Of a stretch of 64,000 nucleotides of DNA, positions 38,301 through 45,397 are shown one piece after another (position 1 is the stretch's first letter; every line of letters starts with the position of its first letter). This DNA is from Micromonospora radicis (GTDB taxonomy: Bacteria > Actinomycetota > Actinomycetes > Mycobacteriales > Micromonosporaceae), in contig NZ_QXEC01000010.1 of assembly GCF_003583405.1 (NCBI RefSeq), forward strand, positions 142,157 through 206,156, read 5' to 3'. The translations under genes were made by a program, and so were the position numbers. Under the pieces are notes generated by a model. That model searched no databases and was not told the origin of the DNA. It worked only from the letters and a program-made list of their open reading frames with translations.

Positions 38301-39204
38301 ACACGCCGCCCGGTGCTGCTACGACCAGGGTCGGTTGATCGAGGCGTGTCACCACTTCGAGCGGGCCCTCGACCTGCGCGGCGAGGGCGACGCCGAGTTG
38401 CTCGCCCGGGTACGGACCGGGCTGGACGCGGTCGCCGCCCGTGCCGCCGAGGCCGGCTTCGGGCCGTACCACCGCAGTGCCGACGAGGTGTTGGAGCGGG
38501 ACCGCAGCCCGGTGCCCGCGCGCGACGGCGGCCAGGGCCTGTGGGGGTACGCGGACGCCGAGGGCGACATGGTCGTGCCGGCCCGGTACGCGGAGGCGCA
38601 GCCGTTCCGGGACGGCCGGGCCTGGGTGCGTGGCCCGGAGACGGACCGCTGGGCGTTGATCGGCCTGACCGGCGAAACCGTCGTCGCGCCGACCTACCTC
38701 GCGGCCCGACCGTTCTCCGACGGGCTGGCGTGGGTGGTCCGCGACGAGAGCGGCTGGCTGGCCGTCGACGCGACCGGCGAGGTGGTGGTGCCACCGGGCT
38801 TCGCCGAGGTACGACCGTTCCGCAGGGGTGTGGCGGCCGTCCGGCGGGAGGGCTGGGGTGCCGTCGACCGGACCGGCCGGATCGTGGTGCCGACCCGCTA
38901 CCACGGCTTCCACACCACGCTGGCCGACGGTCGGTACGTCGACGGCTTCACCGACGAGGGCCTGGCCGTGGTCGACCTGGCCGGGCGCAAGGGTGTGGTG
39001 GACCGGACGGGTCAGGTGATCGTCGCGCCGGCCCACCCGGTGCTGCTGATCCACCCGGTGGCCTTCCTGGCGACCAACGGTGCCGGGCGCTGGGGTGCGC
39101 TCGACCGGCGGGGCGGGCCGCTGATCGACCCGGTGTTCCAGCACCCCGACGAGGTCGTCGCGGAGATCGAGGCGTTGCTCACCGACGCGACACCGGTGCT
39201 CTGA
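35371..39204 (+). CDS. Giant disordered protein with TPR-like and WG-repeat domains
   Basis: A 1277-residue protein. Residues 1-850 are low-complexity: aromatic/charged at first, then arrays of DRREG/DRREP (about 200-255), three RPAPLH decapeptides (about 580-610), VSAPP repeats, and a run of EP dipeptides just before the folded part. Residues about 853-1023 form TPR-like helical hairpins (ARLLSLRAVASRVLGDLDDALDDG, HEHAARCCYDQGRLIEA). Residues about 1055-1270 are WG-type beta repeats (GLWGYADAEG, RWALIGLTGE, GWGAVDRTG, RWGALDRRGG). There is no signal peptide. Such WG proteins are thought to be interaction scaffolds. The ATG overlaps a short upstream ORF. Function is unknown. Confidence 0.85.
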   Translation: MSRGYADRWHDPAEPSWVVEPTTEWQPQFPGQRYPGDIGVEHQQPPARGRATAVGRAEVPPLAPTRPDGTYVGRSWDDDPEGRPGRQELPDQRRTDDANGARPYEQSGYPSARSAPPRSDGRWSPPAEATRGRDGVTWSDVGPQARGATGTPPRRDQREPDRYPTRDVDGYPPYEPDRRDRGGFDQRERREPGPYSRRQPDRREPDRREGDRREGDRYPPAEPGWRERREGDRREGDRREPDRREPDRREGDRYPQREPEWRDQRDADRYARRPRRPEPTDPDQYRHGAPVSPAGRTERGWAPEPTEEPHRPAAHRPTEDAERRPAADAERRPRYQWSSHPVQPRSEDGLRVGGYGVDGYREEFTVGDPDAAPYPDGYVDEEPIRGRRDERGRPGWSPERGGDQPASPEAEGYAAAPRRDLPWPEPGPLRPSSGRDHREYQRPVTADTGDRPRPDDRRPAATPDGPGPQRFVDRPAAQGADPAARPVSPAPDREPPRRHLSVVPDQPVSPAAGRARPVSPAPTSGRPDIARPDRDRSEAAGPVQDRRGVHPDQEAPDRPGPATERPAAAADRVPAGDTVRPAPLHQNEVRPAPLHEHQVRPAPLHDQPVVATPPEVPTPLVASAPPAAGPPTHRPVSAPPTHRPVSAPPVVATPPAADAPTPTGPASDSPQSWFGSPASGRPSPPERTDPPAPTEGPATPSGAGRDAAEAAARSEPAHPATEPAPTRPVGPPPNWTAPVSAPPAWQEASPPVSAPPAASSPTPATPVAAPPDAPEFAPPVSAVPAAAAPTPPTRPAEDGPAAVPMAAEPAPGSTPEQEQEPKPAPGPPLEPAPEPEPEPEPEPEPPADPEQLLAGYRWRLDPVTLREIVADPEELRTIRERLTEKLGTALDNRSRARLLSLRAVASRVLGDLDDALDDGRMALTYAEATGELRRAALAQARLAHVLRWRGDFAEADRLFAEANSAELPDRLRAALHEHAARCCYDQGRLIEACHHFERALDLRGEGDAELLARVRTGLDAVAARAAEAGFGPYHRSADEVLERDRSPVPARDGGQGLWGYADAEGDMVVPARYAEAQPFRDGRAWVRGPETDRWALIGLTGETVVAPTYLAARPFSDGLAWVVRDESGWLAVDATGEVVVPPGFAEVRPFRRGVAAVRREGWGAVDRTGRIVVPTRYHGFHTTLADGRYVDGFTDEGLAVVDLAGRKGVVDRTGQVIVAPAHPVLLIHPVAFLATNGAGRWGALDRRGGPLIDPVFQHPDEVVAEIEALLTDATPVL
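35971..36128 (+). repeat. 15-base coding repeats (DRREG/DRREP) in the WG-repeat gene
   Basis: Near-repeats of a 15-base unit such as GACCGACGCGAGGGC appear in two blocks separated by a short spacer. Arg and Asp/Glu alternate, giving a strongly polyampholytic segment. Confidence 0.8.
37108..37197 (+). repeat. Three in-frame 30-base units in the WG-repeat gene
   Basis: Units begin at 37108, 37138 and 37168 and encode RPAPLH followed by four variable residues ending in V. Confidence 0.8.
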
Positions 39205-39252
39205 CCCGGACGAGCCATGGTGCTCGGCGCTGACCGGCCACGGGCACGACGC

Positions 39253-40767
39253 TCAGCTCTGGCAGCCGGCCGGCTCGTACTGGGGCCGGTCGAAGATCTT
39301 CATCCGGCCGGGTGGCTGCGGAATGCCGCCGCTGGCCGCGATCGGTCTGGCCCGGAACACCCGCAGGAAGAAGTTGACGACCTGAACCACCGGCTCGGGG
39401 ATGGCGTACCCGACCGAGTAGGTCAGGTGGATCGACAGACTGGCGCCCCGGCAGTCGATGCCCCGGGTGCCGGGCGCCAGGGGGAAGAACTGGGCGAGCG
39501 CCGATCCGCGGGCCACCCCGGTGGAGACGGTGAACCCGAAGTGGAGCCCGGCCTTGAAACCGAGCACGCCGAGGCCCAGGGTGAACGTGGTCTTGTAGGT
39601 CAGTACGACGCCGTTGGCGCCGACCGAGATGCCCTTGATCGAGTCGACGAGGCTGCTCCGCATGATCGGGCCTTCCGGCCGGCTCACGCCCCAGTCACCG
39701 TCGCGGTACCCGAAGCCGAGCGCACCCCGGATGTCGTACGAGCCGGCCGCGCTCAGATTGCCGTTCCGGGCGCTGAAGGCGGTCTTGACCAGCACCTCCT
39801 GGCTGGCGCTGAGGGTGAACGGAATCCCCAGCAGGTGACCGACCGGCACGGTGAAGTCGACGGGGATGGTGAACCGGCGGTCCAGTTGCCGGTCGGCGCC
39901 GACCCGGCTGTCCCCCTGGATGCTGACCTTGATGCCAGCACCGCCGAACACCTGCAGTTCGGCGACGTCCACCCGGCCGCCGGAGATGGCCAGCCGGAAC
40001 CGCGCCGACGGGTTCTGCATCGCCAGCAGGACGCTGGCCCGGAACCGGATCTGGCCGTCGTCGTAGGTCAGGTCGGCGCCGACGCCGTCTCGGCAGCAGC
40101 GTGGCGTGGTGGTGAAGCCGTTCGCGCTGACCCCCTTCGGCACCCCGGACGGATGGGGCATCGAAACCCGCTCCCGTTCCGCGGGGTCGGCGGCCTGGTG
40201 TACGGCAGCCACGGTGAAGGTGGCCGGCCGCACCGACGCGGTCTTCGTGGACGTCTCCGCCGCCTCGGTGACGGCGGACTCGTCGGTCCAGAGGGCGCCT
40301 TCGGCGCTGTACGCGATCGGGTCGTCCAGGGCGACGGGTTGCTCGCTGGCGAACTCGCCGTCACGGATCACCTCGGTGAGTTCGACCGGTGCGATGGTGA
40401 CGACCGTGTCGCCCGCCGCGTGTCGCACGTCGACGACCCGACCGACCCCGCGGGAGCTCGCGAACATGACACTGCCCGGCGCGAGATCCGACACGCCCCG
40501 GGCGGCGGTGTCCAGGGTCCAGGTCAGACCGTCGACCGTGACCGAGCGGACGGCCTCCGCGCCGTCCTCGATCAACACGACGTCCGGTTGGTAGGTCACC
40601 GCCCGGTATGGTCGGGGGGCCTGACCGTAGCGGTACTCCTGGTCCGACAGCTCCTGGCCGCCCACCGCAACCCGGGGCCGGTCACGGCCGGCCCCGCCGG
40701 TGCACGCCGTACCGGTGGCCACCACGACCACCACCGCCAGCAGGCCGGCGACCACACGTCCGCGCAT
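39253..40767 (-). CDS. Large exported lipoprotein of unknown function
   Basis: A 504-residue protein. A basic start (MRGRVVAG) and hydrophobic core end in the lipobox TGTAC (cysteine about residue 22), so it is probably lipid-anchored outside the membrane. The mature part is rich in beta-prone alternating segments, with no recognised domain. A CC pair lies in TPRCCRDG, and two further cysteines occur late (GIDCRG and the C-terminal PAGCQ). GAGGTGG lies 6-8 bases before the ATG. It is the first coding end of a three-lipoprotein group on minus. No family assignment can be supported. Confidence 0.75.
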   Translation of the reverse strand: MRGRVVAGLLAVVVVVATGTACTGGAGRDRPRVAVGGQELSDQEYRYGQAPRPYRAVTYQPDVVLIEDGAEAVRSVTVDGLTWTLDTAARGVSDLAPGSVMFASSRGVGRVVDVRHAAGDTVVTIAPVELTEVIRDGEFASEQPVALDDPIAYSAEGALWTDESAVTEAAETSTKTASVRPATFTVAAVHQAADPAERERVSMPHPSGVPKGVSANGFTTTPRCCRDGVGADLTYDDGQIRFRASVLLAMQNPSARFRLAISGGRVDVAELQVFGGAGIKVSIQGDSRVGADRQLDRRFTIPVDFTVPVGHLLGIPFTLSASQEVLVKTAFSARNGNLSAAGSYDIRGALGFGYRDGDWGVSRPEGPIMRSSLVDSIKGISVGANGVVLTYKTTFTLGLGVLGFKAGLHFGFTVSTGVARGSALAQFFPLAPGTRGIDCRGASLSIHLTYSVGYAIPEPVVQVVNFFLRVFRARPIAASGGIPQPPGRMKIFDRPQYEPAGCQS

Positions 40768-40806
40768 CCGTCCCACCTCGCTCCGATCACCCACCCGGTC
40801 CGGGGG

Positions 40807-41376
40807 TCAGATTCGGCCGGCCACCGTGCCGGCCAGGTCCGTCAACGGCCCTCGGTTGCGGGCCGGGTCGTCGAGCCGGACGAGGCGTACCGACACCCAC
40901 CGTTGCGCGCTGCTGACGAAGACCATCCGCCCCTTGGCCCACAGGTACGACTCGTCGCCGATCCCGGGCAGGACCGTCAGTTCGTGGCCGAGTGCGCGTT
41001 GGACGTCGAGCTGTTTGCGGGCGCCGTCGCCGACGTAGACCTCCACCTGTGCCGTCGGCCCGCTGACCGGCCCGGTGTAGGTGCACGAGTTGCGGGCCGG
41101 CCGGGCGTCGTTGAGCGGGGTACGCGCGAGCTCCTCCGCCTCCTGCCTGGTGACCAACAGACACGGGTCGAGGGCGGCATCGGTCGGCGGCGCGGCCGTG
41201 GCGCTGCCGGCGGGTTGCGGGCCGCTCTCGGCGGCCTGCGGATCCACGCTCTCGAAGACTGGTGGCACCGCCGGTGGTGCCGGGTCCTCGGTCCGGGTGC
41301 AGGCTGTCGACCCGACGAGCAGGAACGCCGCCAGCCAGCACGATGCCGGACGCGGTCGGCGGGGGTGGTGTCTCAT
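40807..41376 (-). CDS. DUF3558-like lipoprotein
   Basis: A 189-residue exported lipoprotein with lipobox VGSTAC (cysteine about 26). A Pro/Ala-rich linker (about 30-68) leads to a domain with two cysteines (DPCLLVTRQEAEEL and NSCTYTGP), a GIGDESYLW motif and a terminal LAGTVAGRI. This is the pattern of DUF3558 lipoproteins, whose job is unknown. It is a paralogue of the next minus-strand gene. The gap to the large lipoprotein's start is 39 bases, consistent with an operon. Confidence 0.8.
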   Translation of the reverse strand: MRHHPRRPRPASCWLAAFLLVGSTACTRTEDPAPPAVPPVFESVDPQAAESGPQPAGSATAAPPTDAALDPCLLVTRQEAEELARTPLNDARPARNSCTYTGPVSGPTAQVEVYVGDGARKQLDVQRALGHELTVLPGIGDESYLWAKGRMVFVSSAQRWVSVRLVRLDDPARNRGPLTDLAGTVAGRI

Positions 41377-41467
41377 CGGTTCTCCTCGTGTCTCGGCAAC
41401 CGTCGGCTGTCGGCAACCGACCGGGTCCGGCGGCAGCTCGTGGGCGGGGGCTGCCCGGTGGCGGGCG

Positions 41468-42007
41468 TCAGAGTCGGCCGCTGACCTGACGGGCGAGCCG
41501 GATCATGGCGGTCCGGTCGCTGCTGTCGGTGACCTTGGTGACCACCCGCAGGCGGCAGATCCGGTCGCCGACGGCGAACTCCGCCTCGTCGAGTACGAAC
41601 CGGATTCCGTCCGGCCCGGCCTCGGCTGGCCCGAGCATCGGGTCCACGCTGGGCAGTACGCCGCCGGGGGCGGTGCCGACGAGGCCGATGTGCAGGCTCA
41701 CCGAGTGGTAGGTGTCCGGGTTCTCCCACAGGCAGCCCTCCGAGGTCGCCCGGCCACCGTCGTTACGCCCGATGACCGCGGTCACCTCCGCCTCGGTCAA
41801 CAACGAACACCCGTCGACCCGCTCCGCCGCGCCGGCCGCCCGGGTGGGTTCGACAGCCGGCCCGGACCGGTCGGCCGTCGGCGCACCGGTGGGCGGCCCC
41901 TCGGCGCACCCGGCCAGGGCGAGGACCAGGGCGAGTGGAATGCAACCCCAGCGCCGGGCAGCGACCGCGCGGCGGCGACGCAGCGGAACGGCAGGTGCGG
42001 TGATCAT
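41468..42007 (-). CDS. DUF3558-like lipoprotein, paralogue
   Basis: A 179-residue lipoprotein. A long basic lead (VPLRRRRAVAARRW) and lipobox LALAGC precede a Pro/Thr linker and a domain with DGCSLLTEAEV, SEGCLWENP and a terminal LARQVSGRL. These match the neighbouring DUF3558-like protein by cysteine spacing and ends, so the pair arose by tandem duplication. ATG 42007 is preferred for its AAGGGGA site; an upstream ATG at 42076 also has GGGAGG but would give a signal peptide of nearly 60 residues. It is divergent from a TetR gene. Confidence 0.78.
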   Translation of the reverse strand: MITAPAVPLRRRRAVAARRWGCIPLALVLALAGCAEGPPTGAPTADRSGPAVEPTRAAGAAERVDGCSLLTEAEVTAVIGRNDGGRATSEGCLWENPDTYHSVSLHIGLVGTAPGGVLPSVDPMLGPAEAGPDGIRFVLDEAEFAVGDRICRLRVVTKVTDSSDRTAMIRLARQVSGRL

Positions 42008-42123
42008 GGCGGTGTCCCCTTCGGACGACGGAGGTTCGCGACTGGCCGGGCGGCGTACGAACGGGTGGACGGACATGGCGCCTCCCGGGGTCGACGATAA
42101 TCCGATGGACAGCACTATATTCG

Positions 42124-42145
42124 ATAGTCCCGGGCTATTGGATAG
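42124..42145. promoter_or_regulatory. Nested dyads between the lipoprotein genes and the TetR gene
   Basis: ATAGTCCCGGGCTAT (42124-42138) is a near-perfect dyad around CCCGGG, and CTATTGGATAG (42135-42145) overlaps it. The surrounding 42100-42184 is unusually AT-rich. TAGTAT near 42171 could be a -10 for the TetR gene. A binding site for the TetR protein is inferred. Confidence 0.55.
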
Positions 42146-42184
42146 CCGCTGGTCCAGTGAATATGTTGCTAGTATGACGACGCC

Positions 42185-42844
42185 ATGGATGAAGTCAAGG
42201 ACGGAAGACCGACCAGGCCGTACCGCTCCCCGATCCGGGAGGAGAACGCCCGCCGCACCCGGCAGGCCGTGGTCACCGCCGCGACCCGCCTCTTCGTCGA
42301 ACGCGGGTACACCGGGACCGCGCTGGCCGACGTGGCCGCCGCCGCCGGAGTGGCCCGACCCACCGTGTTCGCCGCGTTCGGCTCCAAGGCCGCCCTGTTG
42401 CGCCAGGTGCTCGACCAGGCGCTGGCCGGCGACGACGAGCCGGTGCCGGTCTCCCAACGCTCCTGGTACCGGCCGGTCTGGGAGGGCCGCACCCGCGCCG
42501 AGGTGCTCGACGCGTACGCCGAGGTCTGCACCCTGATCGGTGCTCGGACGGCCCAGGTGTTCGAGACCGTCCGGCGGGCCGCCGACGGCAGCCCCGAGGT
42601 GGCGGAGGTCTGGCAGACGCTGCTGCGTAACCGACGGATCGGCGCCCAGATGGTGGTCGAGCGGGTGTGTTCGCTGGCGGGGTCGCTGCGCCAGGGCTCC
42701 GATGTGGAGGCCGCTGTCGACGAGGTGTGGTTCTACAACGACCCGGCGCACTACGGTGCGCTGGTGCTGGAGCGGGGCTGGACCGAGGACGCGTTCCGCA
42801 GCTGGCTCGGCCGCACCCTGCGCGACGCGCTGCTGCCGCGCTGA
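42185..42844 (+). CDS. TetR-family transcriptional regulator
   Basis: A 219-residue regulator. The N-terminal helix-turn-helix is classic: RQAVVTAATRLFVERGYTGTALADVAAAAGVARPTVFAAFGSK (described in part; about residues 26-70). The C-terminal ligand domain is helical with a WYRPVWEG start and no recognised effector. It is divergent from the lipoprotein cluster, with AT-rich dyads between them, so it probably controls that cluster and itself. It precedes an aldo/keto reductase by 56 bases, which may share its transcript. Confidence 0.9.
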   Translation: MDEVKDGRPTRPYRSPIREENARRTRQAVVTAATRLFVERGYTGTALADVAAAAGVARPTVFAAFGSKAALLRQVLDQALAGDDEPVPVSQRSWYRPVWEGRTRAEVLDAYAEVCTLIGARTAQVFETVRRAADGSPEVAEVWQTLLRNRRIGAQMVVERVCSLAGSLRQGSDVEAAVDEVWFYNDPAHYGALVLERGWTEDAFRSWLGRTLRDALLPR

Positions 42845-42900
42845 TCACTTCTGCCGTTCACCGCCTCGGCGCGGCCGGGCGGGCGGACTAGTGTCGGGGT

Positions 42901-43899
42901 ATGGAATTCCGACACCTGGGCCGCTCAGGCCTGATGGTCAGTGAGATCTCGTACGGCAACTGGATCACCCACGGCTCGCAGGTGGAGGAGGACGCGGCGT
43001 TCGCCTGCGTCCGCGCCGCCCTCGACGCCGGCATCACCACCTTCGACACCGCCGACGTCTACGCCGGCACCCGCGCGGAGGACGTGCTCGGCCGGGCACT
43101 CGAAGGTGAGCGGCGCGAGGGACTGGAGATCTTCACCAAGGTGTACTGGCCCACCGGTCCGGGCCGCAACGACCGGGGCCTGTCCCGCAAGCACATCATG
43201 GAGTCGATCAACGGTTCGCTGCGCCGGCTGCGCACCGACCACGTCGACCTCTACCAGGCCCACCGCTACGACTACAGCACGCCGCTGGAGGAGACGATGG
43301 AGGCCTTCGCCGACGTCGTGCACTCCGGCAAGGCGCACTACATCGGCGTCTCCGAGTGGAAGGCGTCGCAGATCCGCGAGGCCCACGCCCTCGCCCGTGA
43401 GCTGCGCATCCCGCTGGTCTCCAGCCAGCCGCAGTACTCGATGCTCTGGCGGGTCATCGAGAGCGAGGTCGTGCCCACCAGCGAGGAGCTGGGCATCGGG
43501 CAGATCGTCTGGTCGCCGATGGCACAGGGCGTCCTCACCGGCAAGTACCTGCCCGGTCAGCCGCCGCCGGCCGGTTCCCGGGCCACCGACGAGAAGTCCG
43601 GTGCGGGCTTCATCGCCAAGTGGCTCACCGACGACGTGCTGACCCGGGTGCAGCAGCTGCGGCCGCTGGCCGACCAGGCCGGGCTGAGCATGGCCCAGCT
43701 GGCGATCGCCTGGGTGCTGCAGAACCCGAACGTCTCCTCGGCCATCATCGGGGCGTCCCGCCCGGAGCAGGTGCACGACAACGTGAAGGCGGCGGGCGTC
43801 AAGCTCGACGCCGGCCTGCTGAAGGCGATCGACGAGATCGTCGAGCCGGTGACCGAGCGCGACCCGGCCCGTACCGAGTCGCCGGCCGAGCGGCCCTGA
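42901..43899 (+). CDS. Aldo/keto reductase (Kv-beta/YghZ-like)
   Basis: A 332-residue TIM-barrel NADPH-dependent oxidoreductase. The catalytic tetrad is visible: Asp and Tyr in FDTADVYAG, Lys in IFTKVYW and His in YQAHRYDY. The cofactor end reads IGASRPEQV. The N-terminus FRHLGRSGLMVSEI and total length fit the potassium-channel-beta-like branch. It reduces aldehydes or ketones, substrate unknown. It lies just after a TetR gene and ends before a strong bidirectional hairpin. Confidence 0.92.
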   Translation: MEFRHLGRSGLMVSEISYGNWITHGSQVEEDAAFACVRAALDAGITTFDTADVYAGTRAEDVLGRALEGERREGLEIFTKVYWPTGPGRNDRGLSRKHIMESINGSLRRLRTDHVDLYQAHRYDYSTPLEETMEAFADVVHSGKAHYIGVSEWKASQIREAHALARELRIPLVSSQPQYSMLWRVIESEVVPTSEELGIGQIVWSPMAQGVLTGKYLPGQPPPAGSRATDEKSGAGFIAKWLTDDVLTRVQQLRPLADQAGLSMAQLAIAWVLQNPNVSSAIIGASRPEQVHDNVKAAGVKLDAGLLKAIDEIVEPVTERDPARTESPAERP

Positions 43900-43908
43900 C
43901 CCGGCCGC

Positions 43909-43934
43909 CCCCGGCCGGCCCGCGCCGGCCGGGG
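43909..43934. terminator. Bidirectional hairpin between aldo/keto reductase and site-2 protease
   Basis: CCCCGGCCGGC at 43909-43919 pairs perfectly with 43924-43934 around a 4-base loop. It sits between two convergent stops. Confidence 0.8.
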
Positions 43935-43955
43935 ACGGCGGTCCCGCCCGGTGGC

Positions 43956-44750
43956 TCAGCCTTGCCAGAAGCGGATCAGTTCCAGGCCGGTGGCGTAGAG
44001 CCACGGCGGCAGGCCGAGGAAGTCGGCGACCGCGAAGACCGCCGAGAAGAACCAGCCGCCGATGCGCGGGTTCCACAGCAGCGCGAAGAGCAGGATGAAG
44101 CCGTACGGCGCGAACAGGTCGTACATCCGGCGCCACTGCGGGTTCAGCCACGGCTGGATCATGTTGCCGCCGTCCAGGCCCGGTACCGGCAGCAGGTTGA
44201 GCACGCTGGCGGTGAGCTGGAGGAACCCGAGCAGCGCCACCGCGGCCCAGAACTCCACCGGACCGCCACCGGGCGCGACGAGCCGCAGCACCGCCACCAG
44301 CACCAGCGCGAACAGCACGTTGGTGGCCGGACCGGCCAGGCTGACCAGGGTGTGTCGCAGCCGACCGGGGATGACGTGCCGATCCACCCAGACGGCACCA
44401 CCCGGCAGGCCGATGCCGCCGAGCAGCACCACCACGACCGGCAGCGCGATCGACAGCAACGGATGGCTGTACTTCAGCGGGTTCAGCGTCAGGTAGCCCC
44501 GGTGGGCCACCCCCCGGTCGCCGGACCGGTACGCGACCACCGCGTGGGCGTACTCGTGCAGGCAGAGCGAGACCACCCAGCCGGAGACCACGAACCCGAA
44601 GACGGCGAGCCGCACGTTGCCGATCCCGTGCCAGGTCAGTACCCCGCAGGTGACCAGCAGCGCGACCAGGGCGAGGAAGATCGGGCTGGGCCGGAACGCC
44701 GCCCGGGGCACCCCGAGCACCAGCGGCTCCGCGTCCCCGGGGGGCATCAC
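43956..44750 (-). CDS. Site-2 protease-family (M50) membrane metalloprotease
   Basis: A 264-residue polytopic protein with the zinc motif LHEYAHA (HExxH) in an early transmembrane helix and the second metal-ligand motif NLLPVPGLDGG later on. The build matches the short YwhC-like group-III site-2 proteases, which cut transmembrane segments inside the membrane. The GTG at 44750 shares GTGA with the end of the small upstream gene; ATG 44747 is an alternative. No anti-sigma-factor partner is nearby, so the substrate is unknown. Confidence 0.9.
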   Translation of the reverse strand: MMPPGDAEPLVLGVPRAAFRPSPIFLALVALLVTCGVLTWHGIGNVRLAVFGFVVSGWVVSLCLHEYAHAVVAYRSGDRGVAHRGYLTLNPLKYSHPLLSIALPVVVVLLGGIGLPGGAVWVDRHVIPGRLRHTLVSLAGPATNVLFALVLVAVLRLVAPGGGPVEFWAAVALLGFLQLTASVLNLLPVPGLDGGNMIQPWLNPQWRRMYDLFAPYGFILLFALLWNPRIGGWFFSAVFAVADFLGLPPWLYATGLELIRFWQG

Positions 44751-44947
44751 TCCGCCACGGGCAGCAGGCTCATCCGGTACTCCACCCGGTCGTCCTCGAC
44801 CAGCGTGACGGAGGTGACGCCGGACGCCGCGAGTTCCCGCCAGGCCTGGCCGATCCAGGACTCGGCGTCCGCCTGGCTGCCGAACGCCTCACCCGGCCCG
44901 TCGACCGACTCGCCGTTCGCGCCCTCGTACCGCCAGCTCCACGCCAT
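44747..44947 (-). CDS. Small conserved hypothetical protein upstream of the site-2 protease
   Basis: A 66-residue protein starting MAWSWRYEGANGE and containing an acidic/aromatic segment DAESWIGQAWREL and a beta-rich end SVTLVEDDRVEYRMSL. It is soluble and has no signal peptide. GGGGAGA lies about 9 bases before the ATG. Its TGA overlaps the protease start (GTGA), which suggests co-translation and possibly a functional pairing. No family was recognised beyond its resemblance to short actinobacterial hypothetical proteins. Confidence 0.72.
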   Translation of the reverse strand: MAWSWRYEGANGESVDGPGEAFGSQADAESWIGQAWRELAASGVTSVTLVEDDRVEYRMSLLPVAE

Positions 44948-45120
44948 GTGCGCGTCTCCCCTCGCCGCTGATGTCCCGAACCCCCGCCAGCGTAGTCGGC
45001 CGTGGGCCCACCGACCGGGCGCCGGCCACCACCCCGGCTCAGCGCGATGCGGTGTCGGCGAGGTTCGCCGCCCCGCCTCGGGGTATGTCCGTTGGACGCG
45101 AGGTTGGACAGGAGGCGACG

Positions 45121-45327
45121 ATGACGAGGCCGATCCCGGAAATGGACACGGCGGAGCTACGGAACATCGCGGTACGTGGCGGCATCGAAGGGGCACGGGA
45201 CATGGAGCGGCAGGATCTGATCGACGCCCTGGTCGCCCGGCCCGGCGAGGGCGCCTGGCAGGAGGATCCGAAGCCGGCGGACGTCAACCCCAACGACTAC
45301 CTCTACCAGACTCCCGAACACCGCTGA
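45121..45327 (+). CDS. Small protein with Rho-N/SAP-like helix-extended-helix motif
   Basis: A 68-residue protein. MDTAELRNIAVRGGIEG followed by MERQDLIDALV resembles the Rho N-terminal/SAP fold, a small nucleic-acid-binding module. The C-terminal half is acidic and tyrosine-containing (NPNDYLYQTPEH). AGGAGG lies 7 bases upstream. It may bind DNA or RNA; the partner is unknown. It precedes the cobU-cobT gene with a 70-base gap. Confidence 0.75.
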   Translation: MTRPIPEMDTAELRNIAVRGGIEGARDMERQDLIDALVARPGEGAWQEDPKPADVNPNDYLYQTPEHR

Positions 45328-45397
45328 GCGGTGCCGGGCCCGGCGGTACGGCGCACCTGCGGTGCCCGTGGCGGCCGGCTGGTCGTAAGGTACGAAC

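Noticed and set aside
44948..45397. Cobalamin riboswitch before cobU-cobT
   Set aside because: No B12-box or matching fold could be recognised, and a real small gene occupies most of the space.
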